Positions 46,780 through 57,793 of a DNA stretch of 64,000 nucleotides are shown here, piece after piece. The notes beneath the pieces were generated by a model. The model saw nothing but the letters and a program-made list of their open reading frames with translations, was not told the origin of the DNA and ran no database searches. The translations under genes were made by a program, and so were the position numbers. This DNA is from Jacaranda mimosifolia (Eukaryota > Streptophyta > Magnoliopsida > Lamiales > Bignoniaceae): positions 2,196,501 to 2,260,500 of the forward strand of contig CM032131.1 in NCBI GenBank assembly GCA_018894105.1. The letters are read 5' to 3'. How positions within the stretch are numbered: the stretch's first letter is position 1; each line of letters opens with the position of its first letter.

Positions 46780-49163
46780 CCACCCAATCTGATCGAATGG
46801 GGGATCGACCAACGAGTCAAGCAATTCTTTGAGCGATAGCTCGACTTCCAGTAGCTCAAGTAGTGATCACGCTGCTGGTGGGGTTGGTTCTGGGCCACGT
46901 CAGGCTCCAGCGTCACGTAGTCGACTATTCACCCCCGACCACTATAGTGAGATAGTGTCTAAGATAACTCCTGCTGATATAGCATGTATTAAGTAGGTGT
47001 ACCATGTTCCCAGAGTGTATGAGCTTATAATGCCTGGAGATACTAGTAGAATGCATCGACCTTATGACAGATGCATAATTGTGTTCGAGGAGACTTTTCG
47101 ATACGGGCTTAGGTTCCCCTTAGCTGAACCTATAGTTGAGCTGCTAAGAGGTTTAGAAATGTGTATAACCCAACTGCTACCTAATTGCTTCTCGACCATA
47201 TATAATTTTACTATTTTAATGCACTTATTTGACCAACTGGCCACTTTCACAAATTTTTCTGACCTGTTTCACCTCCCAATATCCCGAAAGTTGGGTAGTA
47301 TCAACGAGTCAGGTTTTCATTACCTCACTGCTCAACCCCATTGAAAATTTCTTGTCACCTGGTCTTCCTTCTACGACCAGGAGTGGAAAAAATATTATCT
47401 ATTTATTCGAGTGGTTGGGGGCTTCAATATTTCGATGGGGTGGTGGATGGGGCATGTCAAGATGCTGGGCAATTTAACTATGACCTGGCCCAATATATTC
47501 ATTTGGGACTTGGTCGAGTTTGGTCAGGTAGAGGCCTCGGTGTTTATCGAGGAGAGGAGTTTGGTGTTAGCTGGCCTATCGCCAACTCAGTTGGACTTGC
47601 CAGCAGACGCTCAACTATGTAGCTAGTGCTATCGATTCTTCATGAGTTTGCTTATATGCATTTCTCTTTTTGTTTGATTTTGATCTTTTTATTATTTGCT
47701 TTGTTGGCAAATTGAGATGAGACAATGAACCATTCGCAAACAGAAGCTTTAGCTAGGGCCTAAAGGAATGAACAACGTCGTCAAGCTGCGGTGGCGTAGC
47801 CCGAGGTAGTGTCGCTGTTGTCGTCACCCCCTCCATCCCCAGCTCGGCATGTGGCAAACATTGGGAGAAGCCCTACCGGTCGAGGCAAAAGGCCAATGGT
47901 TGAGCAGGCCAGACCTGCTTCAAAAAGAACTGCAGTCGAGAAAGGCAAAGGAAAAGTACGGGGACGACGTGTTATTCCATTTACCTAAGATGTTGTCTCC
48001 TCAATTTGGGATGGAGTTGACTATGGCTATGCACAACTCATACTTTCTGTTGTTGGTAGGGTTAACCCGGGCTGCCCCTTTAATGGTGATAAAGGCTAGA
48101 CTGTTCGCATCTGACTAGAAAAAGTTCATGGACCTGAGGCAAGATGCTGCACTTAAAGCTCTAGCCTATCACTCGAATATGGTAAGGGTCTAGTCGATTA
48201 GCATGTCTTGTCGAATGTTATTTGTTGGTCGAGCACTGTTTGCTCATCAAGAATTTTTCTTTTTCAGGTGAGCTAGTTGGGTTACCATTTTTATAAAAGG
48301 TCGGGGCTAGCTCTGGCCGACCGTGAGCACCTGCAAGAAGGGAGAGATTTGGATATGTTGAGAGCTCAGCTCGAGTTTCTCAGTTTACAAAGGAGGTCGA
48401 TGACATCAACAGCCAGCTTATAATGAAGGATATTCAGCTTGTCACCGCTATCACTGAAAACACAAGGATAGATGAACTGCTGAATCAAGCCAAAATACAT
48501 GCATAACATGGCTATAACTCTGGTCGGGCAGTCGGGTATAACGCAACAATTCAGGATGCTCAAGCAGAATTTTATAGGAAGCCGCTGCTAATGAGGTGAG
48601 AGGTCGTGCAGTAGTTCATGCTGTGCTCGGTGTTTCAGGATGCGAGCGTTGTCTTTTCTTTGGATGACGCGAAGGGCCCATTCGACAAAGCGATCAAATA
48701 GTTGGAGTATCTGAGCTATGCTTTTCTAAAAGAGGATAAAGATCGCATCAACCCCATTCTGGATGAGCAGCTACAGATGAATCCCAATCCCGATGAGGCC
48801 GCTGCTGAAGAAGGAGCTGTAGGAACTCCCCTGGTCGAGCCCCTTGATTGAGGCGCAAAGAAAGGAGGTTAAGGTGGTGAAGAAGCTGGTCGAGGTGGCA
48901 AAGGAGTTTGGATTTGCGAACGACTTTGCGTTCAAGATTTGTGACGGCATGGTCGATGCCGCTCAGTACTTTCCACCACATGGGTTCTTGGTCGATGAGG
49001 CGGGGCCTTCTTAGCCCATGCTTGCTACTGTTTCACTTGCTACGGTGGTGCTCAAGCAAAAAATGGATAGTCCTACGGTGGTTTCTATCCCCTCGAGCGA
49101 TGAACTCAACCAGGCAATTAAAGAAGGTGCTTGAGGTGCCTATACTAAAGGCACAGGGTTGAA
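46780..49163 (+). pseudogene. Antisense gene of the Tat element (gypsy-type transposon domain plus coiled coil)
   Basis: This gene runs opposite to gag-pol. It reads NESSNSLSDSS, a serine-rich start, then LFTPDHYSEIVSKITPADI. A domain follows at 46997-47330 (YHVPRVYELIMPG, FEETFRYGLRFPLAEPI, ITQLLPNCFSTIYNF) that fits the plant 'putative gypsy type transposon' family (Pfam PF04195 in my recollection). After a frameshift near 47340 comes KFLVTWSSFYDQEWKKYY. Then there is a basic K/R-rich linker (about 47870-47960), a coiled-coil-like part (about 48330-48540) and the C-terminal KEFGFANDFAFKICDG block shared with copy 2. Stops occur near 46993, 47341, 47624 and 48116. Such antisense extra genes are known in Tat-lineage elements; their function is not established. 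Confidence 0.7.
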
Positions 49164-49593
49164 CAATCGCTAAACTCCTCGTTGTTCATGTTTGATCGCC
49201 CTGCTTGGCATTAGCTTATCAATCATCATCTTTTTTTTTTCTCATGTAAAGTTTGTAATCAAAAGCTTATGAGTGAGATGAAATGAAATGTTGCCTTTTG
49301 ATCATCGATGTGTACTTGCTTTGCTTTGCTTTTAACGCTTTTGTTTTAGTTGAATGTTAATTGTTGATGAACAAACAATTCGACCTTAGATAGTATAATC
49401 CCAAAAATGATGGAATTAATCCAATATACTCGTCGACTTTTGGTGTTGATTTTGCACTTTCTTATTGCGCTAGAATGAACACCTTTGTCGAACTAATCAT
49501 ATTAACTTAATGCATCTGACAGAGTTGACTCTAACTAGGAGGTTGAGTTTTTAGTTTTGGTTTGCGGCCATAATTTGTTGTACTCACAATTTA

Positions 49594-50010
49594 AGGTCAA
49601 TGTCAGGGTCAATGGTAAATAGTTGACTCGTTTATTGATTTGGGTTGTAAAGCCTTGGCTTGGCGACTTGAAGCCTTTTTAGGTCGATGGCGGGGTCGAT
49701 TATAAACGATCAACTCATTTATTGATTTAGGCTTAAAAGCCTTGACTTAGCGGCTTGAAGCCTTTTGGGATCGACTGTGGGGTTGACTATAAACGATCAA
49801 CTCATTTATTGATTTGGGCTGAAAAACCTTGACTTGGCGGCTAGAAGCCTTTTAGGTCGATTGCAGGGTCGACTATAAATGATCAACTCGTATATTGATT
49901 TGGGCAAAAAAGCCTTGACTTGACTGCTTGGAGCCTTTTTTAGGTCGACTGCGGGGTCGACTATAAGTGCCTGACTCATTTTCATGACTCGACTGTGGGG
50001 TCATCACTGC
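49594..50010. repeat. 86-88 bp tandem repeats, gypsy copy 3
   Basis: Units begin at 49594, 49681, 49767, 49854 and 49942 with AGGTCRAYK or GGGATCGACT. Each has a TCAACTCRTTTATTGATTTGGG block and ends in GCTTGAAGCCTTTT. In reverse complement they match the 87-bp repeats of copy 2 in the same place between integrase and the antisense gene. Confidence 0.88.
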
Positions 50011-50090
50011 GGTAATGCAAGCAGATAACTGTAAAAATGTCGATAATTGCATTTACGTGAGAGAATACAACGAAGACCAATGATCTTTTT

Positions 50091-51330
50091 ATATATAAAA
50101 CTTCTTTAGATTTACAACATTCCAAGGTCGTGAAAGCTCATTGCCATTCAAGTCCACTAGTCGGCATGTATTATGCTTTGACACCTTGACCACGGAATAG
50201 GGGCCCTCCCATTTTAATTAAAGTTTGCCTACGTTCCTCGACACCTTCACTTTCTTGAGGATGAGATCTCCGACTTTGAAGCTATGCGGTCGAACTGCTT
50301 TGTTGTAATGTTCTATCATTTTTTACCTAAACCATTGCATCATGTTGTAAGCTTCGTGTTGCACCTCATCGATGCTTTTCAGGTTGAGTTCTCTTTCGAA
50401 CATGTTTTTAAGTAGATTATAATAGATCACTCGAGCCATGTGTTGTATCAGTTCAGATGGAATGACTACTTTGGAGCCGTAGACCAAACTATAAGGGCTG
50501 CAACATGTGGTTGTTTGAAGGGTCATTTTATATGCCCACAGCACCCCAGAAAGGTTGTCTGCCAACTTGCTCATATTCCTTCTAGTCGAGCTTTGAGGTG
50601 GTCGCGGACAATACTATTGGTGACCTCAATCTGACCATTAGCTTAGGGGTTCCCAACTGAAGTAAAGTATTGGCAGATCACCAGAGCCTTACACCAATTT
50701 TTTATCTTCTTGCTTTGAAATTGGGTTCCGTTGTCTAAGATTAGGACTTTAGGTAAACCAAAACGACAGATGATGTTCTTCCAAATGAAATTCTTGATGG
50801 CCGCATCAGTTATTTTTGAAACTATCTCTGCCACGACCCACTTAGTAAAGTATTCAATTGCGACAATGATGAATTTTAGTTGACTTGATGTTTTTGGTAA
50901 GGAAACAACTATGGCAATCCCCCATTGATTGAATGGCCAAGTGATCTGAACATTTGCCATTGACGCCGTGGGCTGGTGTGGTATGTTTGAGTAGAACTAG
51001 CATGAGGAACATCTTCTAGCAAAGTCAAAAGAGTCTTTTAACAATGTGGGCCAAAAATATCCGTATCGAATAATTTTATGTGCCAGGGATTGACCTCCAG
51101 AATGATTTCCACAAGTGCCTGCGTGGATTTCATGAGGACCTCATGGGCTTGATCTAGCGTTAACCATCTCAGAGGCGGTCTGTATATCGACCTCCTGTAG
51201 AGCTGTTTGTGCTCGTCGATGGCAAACTTGGCTTCTTGATCTATGCGTCTGCGCGCCTTGTTTTTATCCTGAGAGAGGGGATTGTTCCTTAGCTTAAGTA
51301 GAGCTTTATTGGGTCTTGCCAAGAGGGAGG
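50091..51330 (-). pseudogene. Integrase remnant, gypsy copy 3
   Basis: From right to left the domain has the zinc-finger part (DEHKQLYRRSIYRPPLRWL near 51210, then H-K-L-F), the core (QITWPFNQWGIAIVVSLPK, 50940 down) and the C-terminal GPYSVVKVSKHN with a final LKKFYI near 50091. The first catalytic aspartate, expected in WGIDIV as in copy 2, is Ala here (about 50913). The second is present in VLILDNGTQF. Stops near 51038, 50643 and 50323 break the frame. Confidence 0.82.
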
Positions 51331-51589
51331 TGCTTCTTCGACGCTCACCACAAAATTCTGGTCATGGGTATTTATGGAAGGCTTACTGGCGACCAGAAAT
51401 GTTGTGGTCCTATCTCTAGTCCCCTTTGTCGAGCTTGCAAACTTGGAGAGGGTGTCGGCCCGCTCATTCTTTGATTGGGGTAACTAGCTAAGGGTGAAAC
51501 TCTTGAACAACTATTGTAATTTTTTCACCTCGGCCAAGTACTGACTTATCTTGGTTTCTTTGGCCTCGAAGTTTCCTTTGACTTACTGT

Positions 51590-52240
51590 GGAACTAACTG
51601 GGAGTCAGTGATTGCCATTAGCTGCTCGATTCCACAGTCCACTGTCATCCTCATGCCAGTGATGAAGGCCTTATATTTTGCCTCATTATTAATGATTGTA
51701 AAGTTAAGTTTGATTGCGAAATCACATTCCTTTGCGAGTGGGGAACAGAGTGAGACACCAATTTCACCTCCCGAGGTGGTCACTGATCCATCAATGTGTA
51801 AAGTCCATACGGAGGAGTCATGGTCATGTTGGTTAGGGAGGTCGAGCCTCTCCGCGATAAAATTGGCTAAAACTTGTGCTTTTATGGTCATTCAGGGTTG
51901 AAATGCGATGTCGAATTCCCCAAGTTCGATAGCCCACTTAGTCAGTCGTCCTAACGTGTCTAGCTTTGATAGCACCTGCTTTAATGATTGATTTGTCAAC
52001 ACTTTGATCGTACAGGACTGGAAGTAAGGTCACAACTTCCGTGCTACTGTAACCAGAGCGAGGGTGAACTTCTCGATCTCAAGGTATTTGTGTTCGGGCC
52101 CTTCTAGTATTTTGCTGTAATAATAAACAGGGTAATGGGTTCCATCTCTCGTTGAGACCAAGACTGAGCTGATCGAGGCTGTGGACACGGCCAGGTAAAG
52201 GTGCAGAACTTCTCCTAGCTTGGGTTTAGCGAGCATGGGT
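51590..52240 (-). pseudogene. RNase H and archaeal-type RNase H remnants, gypsy copy 3
   Basis: The first RNase H shows EVLHLYLAVSTASISSVL and YYYSKILEGPEHKYLEIEKFTLALVTVARKL (52236-52030). The archaeal-type domain reads VWTLHIDGSVTTSGGEIGVSL and INNEAKYKAFITGMRM (51820-51630), then AITDSQLVPQ. It keeps the first D. The conserved E-A-E-Y pattern has become E-A-K-Y. A stop separates the two parts near 51893. Confidence 0.8.
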
Positions 52241-52249
52241 GGCGATGAG

Positions 52250-53340
52250 AGGTATTACTTGAGGTCGACTAGAGCCCGGTTGCACTGCTCTATCCATTAG
52301 AACCCTAATTTTTTTGCATTCCTGAGTATTTTGAAGAAAGATAGACTCTTGTCGGCTAATCACACAATGAATCTGCCAAGAGCTATGATCTTGTCGACCA
52401 AGCGTTGTACGTCCCAGACTGTTCGGGCGGAATAATGTCAAAACTGCCTGAATCTTCTACGGGTTTGCTTCGATCCCCCATTGACTAACCATGTAACCCA
52501 GGAACTTACCTCCTCAAACCCCAAAGGTACACTTGTTGGGGTTGAGGTTCATATCGAATGCCCGTAGTATCAAGAAGGTATGGTCGAGGTCAACTAGATG
52601 ATTCTCAGCTTTTTCTGTCTTGACAATCATATCGTCGACGTAAACCTCCATAGACCTTCTAGTCTCATTTTTGAACACGAAATTGACTAATATCTGGTAA
52701 GTTGCTCCTGCGTTCTTAAGCCCAAAAGGCATGACCAAGAAATAGTATACCTCGTTGGGGATGACGAAAGAGGTCTTATCCCTATCCTCTAGTGCCATGA
52801 ATATTTGATAATAGCCTTAAAAGGCATCCATCATATTTAATAATTCACAACTAGCTATAGAATCAACTAGTAAATCTGTGCGAGGTAGGGGGTAAGGATC
52901 TTTAGGGCAAGCTTTATTCAAGTCAGTAAAATCATTACACATATGCCATTTTCCCTCATTCTTTGGGATGAGTACAATGTTGCAAAGCCAAGAGGGATAT
53001 TGAATTTCTACAATATACGCTGCCTCTAAGAGTTTGTTGATCTCCTCTTGATGGTTTAGGATCTCTCAACATTAAAGGTCTTCGCCTTCTGCTTCACTGG
53101 CTTGTACAAGGGGTCCACATTAAGACAATGGACAATAACGCTGGGGTCAATTCCCTAGAGGTCGGAAGCTTTCCATGCAAACACATTGATATTTTTGCAA
53201 AGGAAATTGACCATAAGATACTCCATGCGGTGGCCCATATCACTTCCAACCTGGGTAGTCTTGTTGGGGTTCCCATGTTCCAGCTCAATATTTTGAACTC
53301 TCTGACGGGCTCGACCTTGGTGTCCTCTAACTTTCGTTTC
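52250..53340 (-). pseudogene. Reverse transcriptase remnant, gypsy copy 3, YVDD kept
   Basis: Blocks include MPFGLKNAGATYQILVNFVF, then MEVYVDDMIVKTEKAENHLVDL (52655 down) and LNPNKCTFGV. The upstream CPKDPYPLP and PSWLCNIVLIPK parts are readable at 52880-53010. This is the only one of the three copies with the YVDD box unchanged. Stops near 52800-52820 and frame breaks near 52510 and 53070 prevent a full protein. Confidence 0.85.
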
Positions 53341-53555
53341 TTGCTCGTCTGCCCTTTCTGGGGTTTTGCTATAAGGGCATCTCCGTGGAGCTTTAGCTGG
53401 GGTTGATTCTTCTATTCACTGGCTTTGACTGAAATGGTGTAGCAACATCATACCTCCTTTATGATGTATAAGAGCTAGCATGTGTCTGCTGGGGTTGAAA
53501 ATTTGATTTTCATGTGATAGGTCGAGATGATGGCTTGGAAGTTGTTCAGGGCTAG

Positions 53556-53969
53556 TTAACTAATAATGACATTGTAGGCAAATGGATCATCAATGACCAG
53601 GTAATTTATCGTGAGGGTTCTACTGCGATGGGCTCCCCCAAGTGATGTGGACAGGTTGATGGATCCTTCCGAGACGATTTTTGATCCCCTGAATCCGACC
53701 AGCGGGGCATGGACTGGCTTAAATTTCAGCTGCCCCAAATTCATTCTTTCTAAGGTCAACAAGAATATGATGTTCGCAGAGCTGCTGTCGTCGGCCAGGA
53801 CCTTCCTTACTTCAACATTGGCTATTTCAATTGATACGACCATGGGGCAGTCCATCTTGTGGTCGGCTCCTTTGTTCTCAAGGTAGGCAAGGTCGGCGTG
53901 AGTGAAGGAAATTAGCTCTGTATTGGTTGAGAGCTGGAAAACCATTTTGACTAGGGTGGTTTTGGCCAA
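53556..53969 (-). pseudogene. Protease domain, gypsy copy 3
   Basis: The stretch holds VFQLSTNTELISFTHADL, CPMVVSIEIANVEVRKVLADDSSSANI, LVGFRGSKIVSEGSINLS and FAYNVII, open for 137 residues. The active loop is A-D-D-S-S. It is collinear with the protease of copy 1 and ends in a stop just before the YNVIxGRP continuation. Confidence 0.8.
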
Positions 53970-54039
53970 TTGCAGTCATCGTTAGGTCTGCTTTCTAGCA
54001 GACTTCGAGTCCCCCCCAGTGGGACCTCCAGCAATCATG

Positions 54040-55645
54040 TCAATAACTCCTCGAATGGGTGGGCGAGGATCTTAAGAAGGTTTCTTTTCTCTGTCCTCCT
54101 TTCTCGGGCTAACCAACCTTTCTCTATGGTGAGTATGGTCAACTTTACCCCCTTCTTGCCTGGCACACTCATTGATATATTTTTTGAGATGCCCTTGTCA
54201 AATCAGCCTCTCAATTTCATAGTGCAAATTGAAACAATCTTCAGTGTCATGGCCCTTCTATTTGTGAAAATGGCAGTACTTCTTAGACTTTCTCATGGCC
54301 TCAGTCTCAGTCATCTTCCTAGGTTTTTTCAGGAGGTTGTCATACTGGATGGCGAACAATACTTCTTTCCTTAGAAGATTAAGCGCGGTATAATCATGGA
54401 AGCAGTTGATAGGAGATTGATGACCTTCCCTATGTTGACGATCATCTTTCTCCTTATTCTTCTTCTTGTTGACTCTAGGTTGCCATATTTAAGTCTGTTC
54501 ATGTTATCCTGGGTCATATATCTTTCTACAAGGTTGCGAAGCTCCTTCATCGATCGGGCTACTCATGCACCAATGCATTGGCACATTACTTGTGTTTAAG
54601 GCCCAAGAAAAGTACATTGATCAGGAACTCAATTCAAGGGCTATCAATCTTCAACACTTCTATATTAAACCTAGTGAAGAAGTCGCAAAGGGATTCCCCC
54701 TCATTCTGTTTAACTATATGCAGGTGGGTATAAGGAAGCTTTACCTTTCTCCAACTGGAAAATTGGTGTAGAAATTTGTCACACAACTCATCATATGAGT
54801 AGATCGATGCTAATCAAGCTTAACAAACCAATCGAGCGCAATTCCTTGGAAGATAATCACTAACATCTAAGCATGGATTTAATCATTATGCCAGTGCAGC
54901 TGCATCATGTGCTCGAATTGCATCAAATGCTCATTTGGGTCCGACAAGCTGTCATACCGAGGCAGACCGGTCGGGACCTTAGCATCTACGGCGATGATCT
55001 TGTCAATGATCTCCTGGACGAACATCGACTCCTTTGCTCAATGAAACCTCTATGGCCCCTCAAGCTGGGGGTTTCTCTCAATGTTTCTCCTCAAGATCTC
55101 CTCCAAATGCCTATTCAGCTGTTGGACTTGATGAGATACCTCCTCTTACTTCTCTCTATCGGCTTGAGATGCATTTCTGTAAGGATGAGGTCTCGAGCGT
55201 TCGACCCTACCGCACTGCTGGGCTAGAATGGGTCGAGCATCATGGTCAATTGAATCCGTCACTTCTTCACGGGGGGCAGATTGGGCCATTTCCTTGGGAA
55301 AACATCCTGGATTGGTTTCACGCCTCGAGGGGGTTGTCTGAACTCTTATCAACCATGATTCTCTCTAGGCGATCTCTTTTCAAGGGGTGCTGGTTGTGGG
55401 GTAGCGCTGGCCGCTGGTCCTGGTGGGACGACATGTAGATTCAGGGCAGTGGAAAGTTGAGCCGAAATTTGGGTAGATATCTACTTGCTGATGAACTACA
55501 TTAATTGGGGCATGGTCAGGTTGAACACCTATTCTAGTTAGGTGCTCGGCCCTGGCACATCTGGTGCTTGCTGAAGTTGAGGAGGATGAGTGATTAACCT
55601 CCTATTCTCTTTTCTTTTCGAAACGGCTCACCTAGTGTTAACCAT
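54040..55645 (-). pseudogene. gag remnant, gypsy copy 3
   Basis: The ATG at 55645 (MVNTR followed by a TGA) matches the gag start of copies 1 and 2. Readable parts include PREEVTDSIDHDARP (55290-55250), the DGSTDPNEH-type region near 54950, and a zinc-knuckle-like C-H-F-H-x-x-K-G-H-D-T-E-D-C near 54240-54285 with both cysteines kept. The end reads RGVIDMIAGGPTGG near 54010-54050. Many stops break it. Plus-strand open stretches here are shadows. Confidence 0.75.
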
Positions 55646-55687
55646 TTTTGGATTGCGAACTCAAATTTTCCCACAGACAAAGCCAAA

Positions 55688-56439
55688 TGATGATGGTGTA
55701 AGCTATATATACTGGTTTGGGCTGAATTTGGATGGGTCGACCTATTTGGTTGAGTAATCAAACTCTAAAGATGATTGGGCTGAGTCTTGCAATCACGAGC
55801 AAACGTCAGGCTAGCCGAGGCACTCAGATACTCAAGTCAGTATGAGAATGACTAGATATGATAAGTAGCAGAGTGAGGGCTTTTTAGTATAGAATGGCAT
55901 ACCTTATAGGAGTCTGGCAAGGGGTTATTTATAGCCTTCCTTAGGTGATAGATTTGTCTGAGATGCCCTTAGCATGTGGAAAGGGTTATTGTCCTTGCAT
56001 TGGGCGCTTTATAGGTCATCTCCCACTTCTATACTATTCCAGGTGGCTTCATCTCCAGCCTTTATAGACAGAATAGTACACTGGGGGTGCGTCCCCTGCC
56101 TGGTGCGGTAACAAAGGTGGTATTGGGGTGGTACGCACCATTAATGCGGAGGCATGCCGCCTGTCATGGCATTTAAGGCGGCAGAGAAGGGATTCCACAG
56201 CGAGTCAACCTCACTAGTCGACAAACATATCGACCTCAGTGCTGGTTCTGGGTGAGGTTGGTGACCGATGGAAGCGGCAGTCGAACACTCTGGTCAGATG
56301 AGTTGAGCGTCTGCGTTTGACTCACGGGCTGGTCGAACGACATTAGTGTTGCTTAGTATGCCGTCGAAAAAGAGTGTGAGAAGTCGATCCAGGTCGACAA
56401 CGTGACTGTGTTCCAAGAATGAGATGGGCTTGAAAATAT
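55688..56439 (-). repeat. 5' LTR of gypsy copy 3, outer end missing
   Basis: From TGATGATGGTG at 55688 it follows the 3' LTR closely until GATGGGCTTGAAAAT at about 56439. There the last roughly 75 bp (ending CCCATATCA in the other LTR) are replaced by AT-rich array. The primer-binding region lies next to it (AAAGCCAAA, reverse complement, 55675-55687). Confidence 0.82.
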
Positions 56440-57115
56440 ATATAATTATATACATATAAAAAATTATATAAATACGTATATGCATAATATACATATATAT
56501 GTATATAAAATTATTCATAACATATCTATATACATATAATATATATATATATTTCTTTTTCTTTTGTTTAATCTAAAATTAAATAATTTTATTTACGAAA
56601 CATATAGCATATTTATATAAATTAAATATTATTTAATATTTATAAAATTATTATACAAACATATATATAATTATCAAAACTAAATAATTTCATATTTATA
56701 AAATATATAACAAATTTATATAAATCAAATACTATATAATTATATAAAAAATTATATACATGCATATATATAATCACATATATATATATAATTTTTTTTT
56801 TCTTTTGTTTAATCTACAATTAAATAATTTTATATTTATTAAATATATAACATACTTATATAAATTAATTACCATTTAAGATTTGTAAACTTATACATAC
56901 ATACATATATATATGTATATATATAATTATCAAAACTAAATAATTTCATATTTATAAAATATATAACATATTTATATAAATCAAATACTATATAATATTT
57001 ATAAAAAATTATATACATGTATCTATATAAAATTATATATACATATACAAAATTATATATAATTATTTATATTTATAACATATTTATATCCATACATATG
57101 TATATATATATATAA
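56440..57115. repeat. AT-rich tandem array
   Basis: A block of about 120-130 bp with TAAATAATTTYATATTTATAAA and CATATTTATATAAATYAAATA words repeats several times. Alternate units are more alike (about 250-bp higher period). A further related unit lies left of copy 3 at 45415-45535, showing that copy 3 split the array. Confidence 0.65.
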
Positions 57116-57139
57116 CTTCCACCTCTTCCCCCACTCTTA

Positions 57140-57430
57140 GGAACCGCCTGCCATGGCAGCCAAGTTTTCTTTCTTTTTTTTTGTTCCCCCTTCTTTTTTC
57201 TATCTATACATGATGGCCGTCGATGGCCACTAGCCCAATCTAGTCGACCAGATCTAGTTCCATGGCAGCCTAGACCCTCATTCCCCCCAACCCTCCCCAT
57301 GCAATCGGCTGCCATGGCCAAGCTTTTATTTTATTTATTTATTTTATACACGATGGCCGCCAGGGACTGTAGCCGCCTACCGGATCTGGCCAGATCTGGT
57401 TGCCAAGGCTACCATGGCAACCTCCTATAC
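57140..57430. repeat. Imperfect tandem pair rich in CCATGG palindromes
   Basis: Two units of about 150 bp share the order GCCATGGC-GCCAAG, a T-rich stretch, TACACGATGGCCGYC, then TCTRG..CAGATCT and CCATGGCARCC. GGCTGCCATGGC and GCCATGGCAGCC are palindrome-centred words recurring near 57150, 57262, 57308 and 57406. The content is much more GC-rich than its surroundings. No convincing protein is encoded. Confidence 0.6.
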
Positions 57431-57793
57431 ATATATATAGATATATTACTATATTGTATTTATAATATATATACCATTGATAAATATATTATCATATATA
57501 TAATATGTTGTATATAAATGTATAAATAATTTTTTATATATTTTTTTATAAATATTAAGTACTATTCAAACAAAAAGATCCAACGGTTGATATACTAAAG
57601 GCATAATAGTTATTTTATATATAAAAAATCACAATCACTCGTATTTTTGGACGCGTGCACTCCATTTATGGTCTCGAGGGGGGGTTTACCTATTTTTGAA
57701 AACATAAGACGGTATTTTAATCTTTTTTTTTTCCACAGGAGGTAAACCACCAAAACGATTTTTTCGAGGGGGCTAAAAATACATTTTCCCTTT

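Larger units (their letters stand above)
45541..56439 (-). mobile_element. Ty3/gypsy Tat-lineage retrotransposon, copy 3, most complete
   Basis: The element is read on the minus strand from a 5' LTR at the right (55688-56439) to a 3' LTR at the left (45541-46355), about 10.9 kb. It carries gag, protease, RT with YVDD, both RNases H, integrase, 87-bp repeats and a long antisense gene on the plus strand. The outer tip of the 5' LTR (about 75 bp) is missing, so no target duplication can be checked. Every domain has stops or frameshifts. Confidence 0.9.
45234..57793. mobile_element. Inverted-repeat element containing an AT-rich array, split by gypsy copy 3
   Basis: The left end (AAAGGGCTAAAATC, then GGCGGTTTACCTCTATGTG near 45279) and the right end, reverse complemented (AAAGGGAAAATGTAT, then GTGGTTTACCTCCTGTGG near 57745), are imperfect inverted repeats about 100 bp long. 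Between them is an AT-rich tandem array, then copy 3. Without copy 3 the element would be about 1.7 kb. It is non-coding. I found no clear target duplication, so the superfamily is open (Mutator-like is possible). Confidence 0.5.

Noticed and set aside
53970..55438. Plus-strand frames of 90-134 residues opposite the gag of copy 3
   Set aside because: They are reverse-strand shadows of gag. They are not conserved in copies 1 and 2 and are unlike the true antisense gene at 46780-49163.
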